DNA of 64,000 nt from Paludibacteraceae bacterium (GTDB lineage: Bacteria > Bacteroidota > Bacteroidia > Bacteroidales > Paludibacteraceae): assembly GCA_024401535.1 (NCBI GenBank), contig JAKSKX010000002.1, forward strand, positions 186,001-250,000, written 5' to 3'. The notes beneath the pieces are model-generated. The model was not told the DNA's origin and did not search any database. It was given only the letters and a program-made list of their open reading frames with translations. Positions within the stretch are counted from its first letter, which is position 1. The number at the start of each line of letters is the position of its first letter. Positions 24,632-34,940 of the stretch are shown piece after piece. The translations under genes were made by a program, and so were the position numbers.

Positions 24632-25405
24632 CTAAAACTCAATTTGCATGCCATCATAGGCAAACTCTATATTATCCGGCACCATTTTCTCTATATCTTT
24701 GTGAAGTCCAATATGATGGCACATGTGGATGAAATAAGTTTTTTTTGCACCTATCCGCTCTGCCATTTTCATGGCCTCGCTAAAGTTTTGATGCGAATGA
24801 TGCGACTCTATCCTTAGACAGCCCAGGCAAAGAACATCCAGGCCTTTCAGCTTGACATACTCCTCTTCCGGCAGATACGATATGTCAGTAAGATACGCAA
24901 GGTTTCCAATCCTATAGCCCATAATAGGACATTTTCCATGCATGACCTTTATCGGCAGAACCTCGACAAACTTGCAGTTATCCTCTCCATAGCTCACCCT
25001 GAAAGGGCTATAGTCAATATGGTGCAGCGTCAACTTAGGCACGCCTGGATACAAATCCTCTGCGAAACAATACGAGTACATTCTGCGAAGGTTTGTCTCA
25101 GTCAACTCGTTCAGATAGATGTCCGTACCCTTCAGTGGCCTAAGGTCGTCCGTGCCGCCGATATGATCTATGTGATGATGAGTGAACAGCACGGCATCAA
25201 CGGAATAGACTTTGTTCTCTATAGCCTGGAATCTGAAGTCCGGGCCGCAATCTATCAAAAGTCTTGCACCGTTATACTCTACCAAGCTACTGCAGCGCGT
25301 TCTCTTGTCGCGCTTATCAACAGACTGACAAACTTCGCACTGGCAGCCAATCACAGGAACGCCCGTCGATGTGCCTGTACCCAAAAAAGTCAACTTGTTG
25401 CTCAT
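24632..25405 (-). CDS. MBL-fold metal-dependent phosphodiesterase (PhnP-like)
   Basis: The metallo-beta-lactamase motif THHHIDHIGG is present, with GTGTSTGVPVIGC at the N-terminus and CGPDFRFQ following, the pattern of the PhnP/YcbL-like group that cleaves cyclic phosphate esters. The C-terminal MCHHIGLH region would supply further metal ligands. It has 257 aa when started at ATG 25405 (MSNKLTFLGTG); the 22 codons upstream are open but not family-like. No phosphonate genes are nearby, so a housekeeping role, perhaps in nucleotide or RNA end processing, is equally possible. Confidence 0.82.
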   Translation of the reverse strand: MSNKLTFLGTGTSTGVPVIGCQCEVCQSVDKRDKRTRCSSLVEYNGARLLIDCGPDFRFQAIENKVYSVDAVLFTHHHIDHIGGTDDLRPLKGTDIYLNELTETNLRRMYSYCFAEDLYPGVPKLTLHHIDYSPFRVSYGEDNCKFVEVLPIKVMHGKCPIMGYRIGNLAYLTDISYLPEEEYVKLKGLDVLCLGCLRIESHHSHQNFSEAMKMAERIGAKKTYFIHMCHHIGLHKDIEKMVPDNIEFAYDGMQIEF

Positions 25406-25774
25406 ACCAAATCTTTTGCTATAAATCAGAAAAATGGAACACCCCTCTTCCCATAGGAAGCGAATAGGCACTAAATCTCAATCAAAGATACAAAACAATC
25501 TTACAAATCGGAAGAAAAAGATATTTTATTTTCACAAACAAATAAAAATCTTGCACAATTAGTCTATCCAACCGAAAAAAATTCTGCAACCCTCATGCAC
25601 ACAAAAAACATGACACAAAAGACAGACTGCAACTCACTTTACAGACACAATGAAATGGAAAACGGGAACTCAAATACACACACGAGCTATCTACGATTGG
25701 AATAGCACAAAACTGCATGAAAACAAAAAGGCGGAGAACCATAAGCTCCCCGCCTTGATGCGTATCAAAACCAA
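25406..25774. other. Intergenic region between nuoN and the MBL-fold gene
   Basis: No gene is seen. The region holds the nuo operon terminator (25728-25756) and, near 25483-25490, a TATCTTTG -7-like box on the minus strand for the MBL-fold gene. Confidence 0.6.
25728..25756 (-). terminator. Terminator of the nuo operon
   Basis: Arms 25728-25736 and 25748-25756 (AAGGCGG/CCGCCTT core extended by wobble pairs), followed on the minus strand by a TTTTTG run, 19 nt after the nuoN stop. Confidence 0.85.
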
Positions 25775-27208
25775 TTAGTTCAATGCTGAACTAACACTCT
25801 CGATATAATGATAGATTGGGCTGATGAATCCGATAGCAATGACAGCGATTGTACATATAACAACTGCACAAATAGTTGTCTTGTCACTCTCAATCTTTGC
25901 AATTGGCTTCTCATTCTCCTTGATGAACATTGCCTTTACAATTAGCAAGTAGTAATAAAGGGAAACAACTGTGTTTATCAAAGCAATGAAAAGCAAGCCG
26001 ATCATTCCGCTCTTGAACAAGCCGACGAAGATGAAGAACTTAGAGAACATTCCCGCAAATGGAGGGATACCACCAAGAGAGAACAAAGCCAACATCATCA
26101 TTACAGCAAGTTTAGGGTTAGTGCTGTACAATCCGTTGTAATCAGAGATGTTCAACTTTCCAGCCTGTCTCTCGATAATAGAAATGACACCGAAAGCAGC
26201 AAGGTTAGTGAACATATAGATTAGGATGTAGAAAATAGTAGTAGAAACTCCTACCTCGTTACCCGCGATTACACCAAGCATGATGTAACCAGCCTGCGAA
26301 ACAGAAGAGTAAGCGAAGAAACGCTTGATGTTCTCCTGACGCATAGCGAACAAGTTACCGACAACGATTGTAAGTACGATGATAATCCAAAGAACTGTCT
26401 GCCATACCTCTGTACTTGATGGGAACGCCTTGAAAAGGATTGCCATACAAGTGAACACAGCAGCACCCTTAGAGATAACTGAAAGGTACGCAGTGATTGA
26501 AGTAGGTGCTCCCTGGTAAGTATCTGCAGTCCAGAAGTGGAACGGAACAAGAGAAATCTTGAAACCAAGACCTGCGATGAAGCAAACAAACGCAAGCACC
26601 ATTAGAGGTGTTGCCGATGCAAACTTGTATGCCACCTCGTCGAAGTATAGCGAACCACAAGTACCGTAGATTAGAGAGATACCGAACAACATCACACCCG
26701 AAGAGAATGCAGCTGTCAAAATGTACTTGGCAGCAGCCTCTGCGCTCTCCTTGCTTTTCTTGTCAAATGCAACAAGTGCAGCCATAGGAATTGAAGCAAG
26801 CTCAAGACCAATATAGAAGAACAAGAAATCTCCGGAAGAGATCATGAAATACATACCCAATAGAGTTGAAAGAGTTAGGAAGTAGAACTCGCCTACATAT
26901 TCCTTATTCTCCTTTTCGTTCCATGCGTAGCTCATCAAAAGCACGATGCAAGTACCTATGTTAAGGATGTTCTTGATCAACACGTGCAAATCGCTTGACT
27001 GATACATGTCAGCGAAAGCATTGCCGGCTGACTCTCCGAAACAAGTGAAGCCTAGAACAGTATGGATTGCGAACAAACCAATGGCACATGCCTGAAAGCC
27101 CGATTTCTTCTTTCCCATCACCAAATCCGCAAGAAGAAGGATAATGAGAAGAGAGACTAATGAAATCTCATGGCTCATCGATAAAAACTGACTATAATCC
27201 ATTTTCAA
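25775..27208 (-). CDS. nuoN: NADH-quinone oxidoreductase subunit N
   Basis: A 477-aa antiporter-like membrane subunit with about 14 helices. It has the conserved SVSQAGYIMLG and HFWTADTYQGAPTSITAYLSV segments that carry the channel lysines and histidines. With NuoL and NuoM it forms the distal proton-pumping arm of complex I. It is the last gene of the operon, 15 nt after nuoM, and is followed by the operon terminator. Confidence 0.96.
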   Translation of the reverse strand: MKMDYSQFLSMSHEISLVSLLIILLLADLVMGKKKSGFQACAIGLFAIHTVLGFTCFGESAGNAFADMYQSSDLHVLIKNILNIGTCIVLLMSYAWNEKENKEYVGEFYFLTLSTLLGMYFMISSGDFLFFYIGLELASIPMAALVAFDKKSKESAEAAAKYILTAAFSSGVMLFGISLIYGTCGSLYFDEVAYKFASATPLMVLAFVCFIAGLGFKISLVPFHFWTADTYQGAPTSITAYLSVISKGAAVFTCMAILFKAFPSSTEVWQTVLWIIIVLTIVVGNLFAMRQENIKRFFAYSSVSQAGYIMLGVIAGNEVGVSTTIFYILIYMFTNLAAFGVISIIERQAGKLNISDYNGLYSTNPKLAVMMMLALFSLGGIPPFAGMFSKFFIFVGLFKSGMIGLLFIALINTVVSLYYYLLIVKAMFIKENEKPIAKIESDKTTICAVVICTIAVIAIGFISPIYHYIESVSSALN

Positions 27209-27223
27209 TTTCTTTTAATCGGG

Positions 27224-28786
27224 TTATTTAAACAATTCATTTACAAATTTCAAGCTTCCTGCAATCATGTTTGAAATCCAACCTGGGCAAAGTCCGATTG
27301 CTGCGATAGAAACAATCAAGCCGATTGTTGCAACCTTCTCGAACCATACTGCATCACGAAGCTTGTTGTGATGAACCTCTCCGTTATGCTCTGACACATA
27401 GAAATATGTATCCTGAATCTTGTCAACCTTGTAAAGAGGGCCGAACAAGATCTTGCCTACAACACGAAGGATATAGACTGCAGTGATTACGATTGAAGTA
27501 CATCCTGCGATTACGAAGAATCTATGGAATGTGTCAGCGTGCTTGAATGAACCTACAAAAATCTTCATCTCGGCAACGAATCCAGAAAGACCCGGAAGAC
27601 CAAGAGAAGCCAAACCTGCGATTACATAGCAAACACATAGGTAAGGCATAACCTGCATCAAACCTCCTAGCTCGCGGATATCACGAGTATGAGTCTGTCC
27701 GTAAATCATACCAATTAGTGCGAAGAACAATGCAGTCATAAGTCCGTGAGAAAGCATCTGAAGGACAGCTCCTGTCATTGCCTCCTGATTCATCATAAGA
27801 AGTGCGAACAACACAAGGCCGCAGTGGCTAACTGAAGAGTATGCGTTGATGTACTTCAAGTCGTTCTGAACGCAAGCAGAGAACGCTCCGTAAACTACGC
27901 TGATACCAGTTAGGACAATGAATATCCAAGCCTGCTCCTTGCATGCGTCCGGCATAAGTGTCATAGCAACACGGAAACATCCGTAACCTCCAAGCTTCAT
28001 CAATACTCCTGCATGAAGCATTGACACTGCTGTTGGAGCACTTGCGTGACCGTCAGGAGACCATGTGTGGAATGGGAACATCGCACCTAGAACTCCAAAT
28101 CCAACGAAAGTTAGAGGGAAGAACAATCTCTGCTCTTCAATATCCATAGAATGGTTCTTTGCGATCTCTATGATATTGAATGTCAAATCCTGTCCCTGAG
28201 GAGCAGAGTAATGATAGATTCCGAATATACCAAGCATCAAGAAAGCAGAACCACCCATAAGCATAAGTGTTAGCTTCATTGCTGCATACTCCTTATTTCC
28301 ACTACCCCAAAGACCAATTAGAAGGTACATAGGGATTAGGGCTACCTCGTAGAACAAGAACATAGTGAACAAGTCTATCGAGATAAAGAATCCGAACACT
28401 CCGATGCTAAGCATCAAGAACCACAAGAAATATTCCTTAGTCTTCTCCTCGATGCTCCATGATGCAAAAACACCAGTGATTACAACGATGGCAGAAAGAA
28501 GAATCATAGCAACAGAAACTCCGTCAACACCGACTGAATAGTGGATGTTCAAAGCTCCCGAATACCACTCAGCAGAATCAGTGAAAAGGAACTGATCTGG
28601 ATTTTCAGGATTGTACTCACCAAGAAAATCAACAGTCAAGTAGCCAGCCAATGCGAGGATTACCGCAGCACCTCCTGCCATTGTATAACGTATAGCCTTC
28701 TTATTATCCGATGGTAGCAAGAATAGAATCACCATCATTACCAACGGAACGGCTACAAACAATGATAAAAATAAAAGATTACTCAT
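27224..28786 (-). CDS. nuoM: NADH-quinone oxidoreductase subunit M
   Basis: A 520-aa multi-pass membrane protein. The antiporter-type core contains YEVALIPMYLLIGLWG (key Glu), FPFHTWSPDGHASAPTAVSMLHAG and the YSSVSHCGLVLFAL segment, all typical of NuoM. It is one of three proton-pumping subunits, positioned between NuoL and NuoN in both gene and complex order. It starts 20 nt after nuoL. Confidence 0.97.
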   Translation of the reverse strand: MSNLLFLSLFVAVPLVMMVILFLLPSDNKKAIRYTMAGGAAVILALAGYLTVDFLGEYNPENPDQFLFTDSAEWYSGALNIHYSVGVDGVSVAMILLSAIVVITGVFASWSIEEKTKEYFLWFLMLSIGVFGFFISIDLFTMFLFYEVALIPMYLLIGLWGSGNKEYAAMKLTLMLMGGSAFLMLGIFGIYHYSAPQGQDLTFNIIEIAKNHSMDIEEQRLFFPLTFVGFGVLGAMFPFHTWSPDGHASAPTAVSMLHAGVLMKLGGYGCFRVAMTLMPDACKEQAWIFIVLTGISVVYGAFSACVQNDLKYINAYSSVSHCGLVLFALLMMNQEAMTGAVLQMLSHGLMTALFFALIGMIYGQTHTRDIRELGGLMQVMPYLCVCYVIAGLASLGLPGLSGFVAEMKIFVGSFKHADTFHRFFVIAGCTSIVITAVYILRVVGKILFGPLYKVDKIQDTYFYVSEHNGEVHHNKLRDAVWFEKVATIGLIVSIAAIGLCPGWISNMIAGSLKFVNELFK

Positions 28787-28806
28787 TTCAATTCTCTATT
28801 AGCTAA

Positions 28807-30777
28807 TTACAAACTGCAAAACACAAAGAATGCGATAATTATTACACCCAAGATGTAACCAAGAGCATACTTCTGTAGGTTTCCGCTCTGGACATCCCTT
28901 ATTCCGCTTGCAGACTCTCTTGCTGTCCAGCCTAGCATATCCATGAAACCGTCAATGACGTGACGATCAAACCATGCAATAGCCTTGCAGATACCGCCGA
29001 AGATTATATTACGAGTAACGAACAAATATATCTCGTCAATATAGAATCTGTGACTTGCAGAAATATACAAACACTTAACCTTGCTTGCAATAGCATCCGG
29101 TTTGTCATTCTTCTCCTTATATAACCAATAGGCAAGACCTATTCCGACCAAGGCAACCAAAACGCTTGCACCAGCAATGACTGAGTCAAACTCCAAGTCC
29201 AAAGTCTTTCTATCCGCAGTAATTTTATCAGGGAAGAATGGGAAGAACTTTTCAATCCACATGAAACAAGTAAATATGGAAAGAACAATCAAAGGAACTG
29301 TCATGTTCTTTGGAGCTTCATGAGGAGCGTGGTGCTTATAAGACTCGTTCTCATTCCACCAGAAGATACGGAAGTAAAGTCTGAACATGTAGAATGCTGT
29401 AAGACCAGCAACAAATGCCTGACATACATAAAGAACTGTATCCTTATTAGCTGCTGCAACAAGTATCTCATCCTTAGAGAAGAATCCTGAGAATGGAGGA
29501 ATACCAGCGATAGCCAAACATGAAACCAAGAAAGTGATGTGAGTGATTGTCATGTGCTTCTTTGCAAGGTTACCCATTGCCGACATCTCGTTAGAGTGAA
29601 CAGCGTGGATAATACAACCTGCACCCATGAACAAACAAGCCTTGAACATCGCATGAGTGAACAAGTGCCACATTGAAGATGTGTAACCAAGGCAAGCCTC
29701 GTGTTCACTAGTGTAGCCAGAAACTCCAAGTGCTACGAACATATATGCAATCTGAGAGATTGTAGAGAACGCAAGCACACGCTTGATGTCTGTCTGAACG
29801 CAAGCAATAACAGCTGCGAACAAAGAAGTAAATGCACCAATGTAACCGATAAGAGTCAAAACATCTGCAGCCTCGAAGAAGTAAACAGGGAACATTCTTG
29901 CAACCAAGAACACACCTGCGACAACCATTGTAGCGGCGTGAATCAAAGCAGATGCCGGAGTTGGTCCCTCCATTGCATCTGGCAACCAGATATGGAATGG
30001 GAACATTGCTGACTTACCTGCACCACCCAAGAAGATTAGAAACATTGCAGTAGAGATAGCAGGAAGGAATCCGAAGAACTCCTCGCCACACATTCTATCA
30101 TGAACAAGAGTTGCATGATCACCGCTTACTGCTGTCAAATCCAAGAACTGGAATGTCTCTGTGTAGTAAGAAAGGATAAGGATACCAATCAAGAAGAACA
30201 TATCTGCGAAACGAGTCACAATAAATGCCTTCTTTGCAGCTGCTACAGCACTTGGCTTAATGAAGTAGAAGCTGATTAGCAAGAATGAAGAAACTCCCAC
30301 AAGCTCCCAGAAGATATACATCTGGAAAATGTTTGTTGCTATAACCAATCCCATCATTGCGAAAGTAAACAATGAAAGAACTGCATAGTAACGCTGGAAA
30401 CCTTCCTCACCGTGCATATATCCCATACTGTAGATATGTACCATCAAAGAAACAGTACTGATAACTACAAGCATCATAGCAGAGATAGGATCAAGCAAGA
30501 ATCCTATCTTAATGGTCAAACCTGGTAATGTCTCGCTCATCTTCAACCAATCAAGGTTGAACAAGATTTCCTGCGAATACTCCTCACCTACACGACCGAA
30601 GCCCCAGAAGTAAGAAATCGCAATGAAATAAGACACTATCGCTACAATCGAAAGACCACATGTACCAAGAATACCTGCTACATTTGGTTTCATCTTATTG
30701 CCAAGAAGTCCAAGTACGAAGAACATCAAGAATGGCAATGCCAACACTATTGGCGCTAATAATTTTACTGTATCCAT
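28807..30777 (-). CDS. nuoL: NADH-quinone oxidoreductase subunit L
   Basis: A 656-aa protein with about 16 membrane helices. The core motifs are YMHGEEGFQRYYAVLSLFTFAM, FPFHIWLPDAMEGPTPASALIHAATMVVAG and TQTDIKRVLAFSTISQ-like VQTDIKRVLAFSTISQ. The C-terminal amphipathic lateral helix region of NuoL is also present (about 560-656). It is the most distal pumping subunit. It starts 6 nt after nuoK. Confidence 0.97.
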   Translation of the reverse strand: MDTVKLLAPIVLALPFLMFFVLGLLGNKMKPNVAGILGTCGLSIVAIVSYFIAISYFWGFGRVGEEYSQEILFNLDWLKMSETLPGLTIKIGFLLDPISAMMLVVISTVSLMVHIYSMGYMHGEEGFQRYYAVLSLFTFAMMGLVIATNIFQMYIFWELVGVSSFLLISFYFIKPSAVAAAKKAFIVTRFADMFFLIGILILSYYTETFQFLDLTAVSGDHATLVHDRMCGEEFFGFLPAISTAMFLIFLGGAGKSAMFPFHIWLPDAMEGPTPASALIHAATMVVAGVFLVARMFPVYFFEAADVLTLIGYIGAFTSLFAAVIACVQTDIKRVLAFSTISQIAYMFVALGVSGYTSEHEACLGYTSSMWHLFTHAMFKACLFMGAGCIIHAVHSNEMSAMGNLAKKHMTITHITFLVSCLAIAGIPPFSGFFSKDEILVAAANKDTVLYVCQAFVAGLTAFYMFRLYFRIFWWNENESYKHHAPHEAPKNMTVPLIVLSIFTCFMWIEKFFPFFPDKITADRKTLDLEFDSVIAGASVLVALVGIGLAYWLYKEKNDKPDAIASKVKCLYISASHRFYIDEIYLFVTRNIIFGGICKAIAWFDRHVIDGFMDMLGWTARESASGIRDVQSGNLQKYALGYILGVIIIAFFVFCSL

Positions 30778-30783
30778 ATTCTC

Positions 30784-31095
30784 TTAGTTCCTTAAACTTT
30801 CAATACTTTCAACTGAAATATTCTTCAACTTGCGATATACGTTGATGATGATGGCAATAGCTACTGCACTTTCTGCCGCTGCTACAACAATCACAAACAA
30901 TGAATATATCATACCCTCTAGCTCGTTTGGATAAAGGAAACGATTGAAGACTACGAAATTGATATTGACCGCATTCAAAATCAACTCTACCGACATCAAT
31001 ATACCGATAAGGTTCTTACGGGCAATAAATCCGAATACTCCGATAAAGAAAAGGAGTGTGCTCACAACCAAGTAAGCTTCAATTGGTAAATTCAT
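30784..31095 (-). CDS. nuoK: NADH-quinone oxidoreductase subunit K
   Basis: A 103-aa three-helix membrane protein with the family GIFGFIARKNLIGILMSVELILNAVNIN-like sequence (conserved Glu in SVELILNAVN) and AAAESAVAIAI carrying the second key Glu. These form part of the proton channel near the membrane-arm hinge. It starts 2 nt after nuoJ. Confidence 0.96.
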   Translation of the reverse strand: MNLPIEAYLVVSTLLFFIGVFGFIARKNLIGILMSVELILNAVNINFVVFNRFLYPNELEGMIYSLFVIVVAAAESAVAIAIIINVYRKLKNISVESIESLRN

Positions 31096-31097
31096 AT

Positions 31098-31643
31098 CTA
31101 TTTCTCCTCCTTTGATTTAGTTGCCACAACTATAGCACCGATAATACATGCAAGAAGAAGCACGGAAGATGCCTCGAATATAAGCAAGTACTGATGCTTA
31201 CCAGAACCCAACAAAGTATCGCCTATAAGCTGCATATCAACTTGTGGTGCTGTTGGACCTACTACTGCAGGAACAATTCCCTCGTTGAATACAATAACTA
31301 GAGTCATAACGATACCCAAAACTGAAGCCAATGCCGCAATGCCCTTCTTTGAACAAGAAACCTTCTCAGTCTCGTGACCAAGATTCTTGACTAGGAAAAT
31401 TGCAAAGATTAGCAACACAACGACAGCTCCGGCATAAACAGAAAGCTGAACTGCAGCAAGGAATTCATAGTTCATAAGCAGGTAAAGACCAGCTATACCG
31501 AACAATGTAAAGAACAAGTAAGTGGCAGCACGAAGAATCTTTGTGCTTAGCACTGACATAAGTCCACAACCAAGAACAATAGCCGAAAGGACAACAAACA
31601 TAATGTTTTGGCCAGTCAAATAATCTATAAAATCAAAATCCAT
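31098..31643 (-). CDS. nuoJ: NADH-quinone oxidoreductase subunit J
   Basis: A 181-aa membrane protein with five helices. The conserved AAVQLSVYAGAVVVLLIFAIFLV segment, the pi-bulge helix of NuoJ, is present, and the last helix is in the C-terminal third. It is part of the membrane arm linking the quinone site to the pumps. It starts 13 nt after nuoI. Confidence 0.95.
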   Translation of the reverse strand: MDFDFIDYLTGQNIMFVVLSAIVLGCGLMSVLSTKILRAATYLFFTLFGIAGLYLLMNYEFLAAVQLSVYAGAVVVLLIFAIFLVKNLGHETEKVSCSKKGIAALASVLGIVMTLVIVFNEGIVPAVVGPTAPQVDMQLIGDTLLGSGKHQYLLIFEASSVLLLACIIGAIVVATKSKEEK

Positions 31644-31656
31644 AGCACCTTATTAT

Positions 31657-32166
31657 TTATTGTTGAACCTGACTATCGTCACTCTTCTTTGGAGCTGGGG
31701 CTGGAGCTGCCTTCTTCTCGACCGGCTTGCTGTCTCCCTTAAGTTCCTTAACGAGTTTTGACTTATCAAAAACTGCATGCTCAAAGAAGTTTGTCCACTT
31801 GATAGCCTTAGGAGCGCAAGAAGATGTACAAAGTCCACAGAACGTACAACTACTCAAATCCCAATTATATGCCTCAAGCACTTTCTTCTTCTTACCGTCT
31901 TCAGTCTCAACCATCTTAGAGACTACCTGTAAGCTCTGATTAGGGCAATTCATCTGGCAAAGTCCGCAAGCAATACACTTATGCTCGTTATTCTCATTTA
32001 TATCGAATATAAGTTCACCACGGAAACGCTCAAACTGTCTTGCTGTCTCTCTATCCTCAGGGTAACACTCTGTCACATTCTTACGAATGGCATTGCGCAT
32101 AGTGATGCGCATACCCTGCAATAGGTTCCAAATACCAGAGAACAGGTTTTTAAAGTAAGTTTTCAT
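31657..32166 (-). CDS. nuoI: NADH-quinone oxidoreductase subunit I (2x[4Fe-4S])
   Basis: The 169-aa protein has two ferredoxin motifs: CIACGLCQMNCPNQ (about residues 64-77) and CTFCGLCTSSCAPK (about 107-120), the second with Ala in place of the usual Pro. These carry clusters N6a and N6b that pass electrons to NuoB. In a complex without NuoEFG, NuoI is the likely surface for an external donor such as ferredoxin. The C-terminal 35 residues are a Lys/Pro/Ala-rich tail (KKAAPAPAPKKSDD), longer than usual and possibly involved in donor docking. Confidence 0.95.
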   Translation of the reverse strand: MKTYFKNLFSGIWNLLQGMRITMRNAIRKNVTECYPEDRETARQFERFRGELIFDINENNEHKCIACGLCQMNCPNQSLQVVSKMVETEDGKKKKVLEAYNWDLSSCTFCGLCTSSCAPKAIKWTNFFEHAVFDKSKLVKELKGDSKPVEKKAAPAPAPKKSDDSQVQQ

Positions 32167-32195
32167 TATTTCTAAAACTTAAAATTAAAAACACA

Positions 32196-33293
32196 TTAGT
32201 TATTTTGAGCTGCGATATATGCTACCCATCCAGCCATCAAAAGCATATTTACAAGGCTGATTGGCATTAGAATCTTCCACTCAAGGTGTAGCAACTGGTC
32301 GATTCTCAAACGAGGGAAAGACCAACGTACCCACAAGCTCAATAGCACAAGCATGAACACCTTGCCTACGAACCAACAATATGAAGGAATGTAATCCATC
32401 AACTCGTTGAATCCAGAAGCCCACTCATAATTGATGTGGAACGGTTGCCAACCACCTAGGAATACCATTGTACCGATACCCGCAATGATGAACATGTTCA
32501 AATACTCTGCCAAATAGAAGAATCCGAATGTAATACCCGAATACTCTGTATGGTATCCTGCACAAAGCTCACTCTCTGCCTCTGGAAGGTCGAAAGGTCC
32601 ACGGTTAGTCTCTGCATGACCTGCAATCAAATAGATTATGAAAGCGATTATAGCAGGGATATGTCCCTGGAACAAATACCAAGAATCCTTCTGTCCCTCG
32701 ATCAAGTCAGTCAAATTCAAGCTACCACCAAGAAGCACCATTGTCAAAATTGAAATACCTGCAGATATCTCATAGCTTATAAGCTGTGCTCCCGAACGCA
32801 TAGCACCAATCAGTGTGTACTTGTTGTCTGAAGACCAACCTGCAAGCAAGATACCAATAACTCCAAGAGAAGATATTGCAAGCATATAGAAGATTCCGAC
32901 ATTGAAGTCAACACCAACTAGTCCCTTTCCAAACTGAAGCGCTCCGAATGTACCAAGCGAACCAGCAAGAATAAGGAAAGGAGCAGTAAAGAACAAGAAC
33001 TTATCGTTGTTCTTCAAAGTAATGATCTCCTTCAAAAGAATCTTGAACATATCAGCGATTGGCTGGCACAAACCCCAAGGTCCTACTCGGTTAGGTCCGA
33101 TACGACACTGGAAATCAGCACAAATCTTACGCTCAAGCAAGATCAGAATCAAAGCTAAAACACAATACAATCCAAGGAAAGCGATTGCGATTAGCACGTA
33201 TTCGATCAACGACACAGCCCAAGACGCATCTCCGCAAAGATCTCTCAAACTCTCGTCAATCCACGAAATTAAATTTACTAATTCAAAATCCAT
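32196..33293 (-). CDS. nuoH: NADH-quinone oxidoreductase subunit H
   Basis: A 365-aa subunit with about eight helices, carrying the [26 protein letters not shown] signature (in a shortened reading, [11 protein letters not shown]). It also has the [20 protein letters not shown] loop, which lines the quinone channel with acidic residues. It connects the quinone chamber to the proton-pumping arm. It starts 21 nt after nuoCD. Confidence 0.97.
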   Translation of the reverse strand: MDFELVNLISWIDESLRDLCGDASWAVSLIEYVLIAIAFLGLYCVLALILILLERKICADFQCRIGPNRVGPWGLCQPIADMFKILLKEIITLKNNDKFLFFTAPFLILAGSLGTFGALQFGKGLVGVDFNVGIFYMLAISSLGVIGILLAGWSSDNKYTLIGAMRSGAQLISYEISAGISILTMVLLGGSLNLTDLIEGQKDSWYLFQGHIPAIIAFIIYLIAGHAETNRGPFDLPEAESELCAGYHTEYSGITFGFFYLAEYLNMFIIAGIGTMVFLGGWQPFHINYEWASGFNELMDYIPSYCWFVGKVFMLVLLSLWVRWSFPRLRIDQLLHLEWKILMPISLVNMLLMAGWVAYIAAQNN

Positions 33294-33314
33294 TGTCTTT
33301 GATTTATTGTGTTG

Positions 33315-34940
33315 TTATCTATCAATACATGGAATTACGTAGTCCAAAGAACCACCAATCATAATCAAATCGGCAACCTTAGTACCCTTACAGATTGGAT
33401 CAAGACCTGATACTGCAACCATACTAGGAGAACGGAACTTGATACGGTAAGGTGACTTCTCGCCTGTACTCTTGATATAAACTCCGAAATCTCCACGTGC
33501 GTTCTCAACTCTCTGATAATACTCTCCGGCAGGAACCTTGACAATAGCAGGAACCTTAGCCTTGAAGTCACCATCAGGAAGCTTGTCGATCAACTGCTCG
33601 ATAATACGAAGCGACTGCTCGATCTCCTCTAGTCGGATCATGTATCGGTCAATTGTATCGCCTCCCTTATGAAGTACCTCGTCGAAGTTAACCTCGCCGT
33701 ATGCTGCATAAGGAGCAACCTTACGAACATCACAATGCCAACCGGAAGCACGACCGTTAGGACCACTCATACCAAGTGCAACTGCCTTTTCCTTTGACAA
33801 GAATCCGCAGTTAGTCATTCGGTCTCTAGCGATAGGGTTACCAGTGAACAATGTGTGGTACTCCTTGATCATCTCGCGCAAGTAAGGAATGAACTCCTTG
33901 ATACGGTTTACTGTATTAGGATGCAAATCCTGTGCAACACCACCAATAACGTAATAGTTCACCATCAAACGGCCACCGCAAGTCTCCTGGAAAATATCCA
34001 TAATCTTCTCTCGATCACGGAAACCGTAGATGAATGATGTGATAGAACCCATATCATTACACATACAAGCCCAACCAAGAAGGTGGCTTGCGATACGGTT
34101 CAACTCATCAAATATTGTACGAATATAGACGGCTCTCTTTGGAACCTCGATATTCATAGCTTTCTCTACGCACATACATAGGGCATGACGGTTGATGCTA
34201 CCGCAAAGATAGTCAAGACGCTCAGTCAAGAACAACATCTGTGGGTAAGTCATGCTCTCCATCATCTTCTCTATACCACGATGGATGTAGCCGAAGTGTG
34301 GATCAATCTTCTTAACATTCTCTCCGTCAAGAGAAATACGTAGATGAAGAACTCCATGTGTAGATGGGTGCTGAGGACCGAAGTTAACGATATACTCATC
34401 ATTATCGAACAAGTTAACGTTCTTCTCCTCTATTTCACCATGATGATTAAGAGTGATAGAAGGAACATTCTCCATCGAAGCTACATCATGAACAGATGTA
34501 GAGAACTTCTCGTTTGGAGTATTGTCGTAATCCTTGCGGAATGGATAGCCAACCCAATCAGGACGAAGGAACAAACGACGCATGTCCGGATTGTTAAGGA
34601 ATCTGATTCCAAAGAAATCGTATGCCTCACGCTCGTATAGGCCTGCGCTCTCCCATAGGTCGCACACTGTCTCTACGATAGGGTTCTGCATATCTTCAGT
34701 CTTAGTCTTTAGGACTAGCAACTTCTCCATATCAGAAGACTTTGACAAGTGGTAAACAACCTCTATGTTCTCCTGATTATCAACAGCAGTAAGGTTGATA
34801 AGGTAATCCCAACCTTCAGCCTTTAGCTTCTCAGCAACCTTGCGAAGATCATCCTTAGCAACAGCTACTGTGAAATCCATAGCCTCAACTTTTTCAGCAG
34901 TCGAAGAAAGCGACTGAATAAGTTTTAATGTCTTTTCCAT
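33315..34940 (-). CDS. nuoCD: Fused NADH-quinone oxidoreductase subunits C and D
   Basis: Residues 1 to about 150 form the NuoC (30-kDa) domain, with YEREAYDFFGIRFLNNPDMRRLFL-type signature (YEREAYDFFGI and MRRLFLRPDW). Residues about 175-541 form the NuoD (49-kDa) domain, with NFGPQHPSTHGVLHLRISLDGE and PHFGYIHRGIEKM, the histidine/tyrosine quinone site. The C-D fusion is widespread in complex I of Bacteroidota and enterobacteria. The ATG overlaps the nuoB stop by 1 nt. Confidence 0.97.
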   Translation of the reverse strand: MEKTLKLIQSLSSTAEKVEAMDFTVAVAKDDLRKVAEKLKAEGWDYLINLTAVDNQENIEVVYHLSKSSDMEKLLVLKTKTEDMQNPIVETVCDLWESAGLYEREAYDFFGIRFLNNPDMRRLFLRPDWVGYPFRKDYDNTPNEKFSTSVHDVASMENVPSITLNHHGEIEEKNVNLFDNDEYIVNFGPQHPSTHGVLHLRISLDGENVKKIDPHFGYIHRGIEKMMESMTYPQMLFLTERLDYLCGSINRHALCMCVEKAMNIEVPKRAVYIRTIFDELNRIASHLLGWACMCNDMGSITSFIYGFRDREKIMDIFQETCGGRLMVNYYVIGGVAQDLHPNTVNRIKEFIPYLREMIKEYHTLFTGNPIARDRMTNCGFLSKEKAVALGMSGPNGRASGWHCDVRKVAPYAAYGEVNFDEVLHKGGDTIDRYMIRLEEIEQSLRIIEQLIDKLPDGDFKAKVPAIVKVPAGEYYQRVENARGDFGVYIKSTGEKSPYRIKFRSPSMVAVSGLDPICKGTKVADLIMIGGSLDYVIPCIDR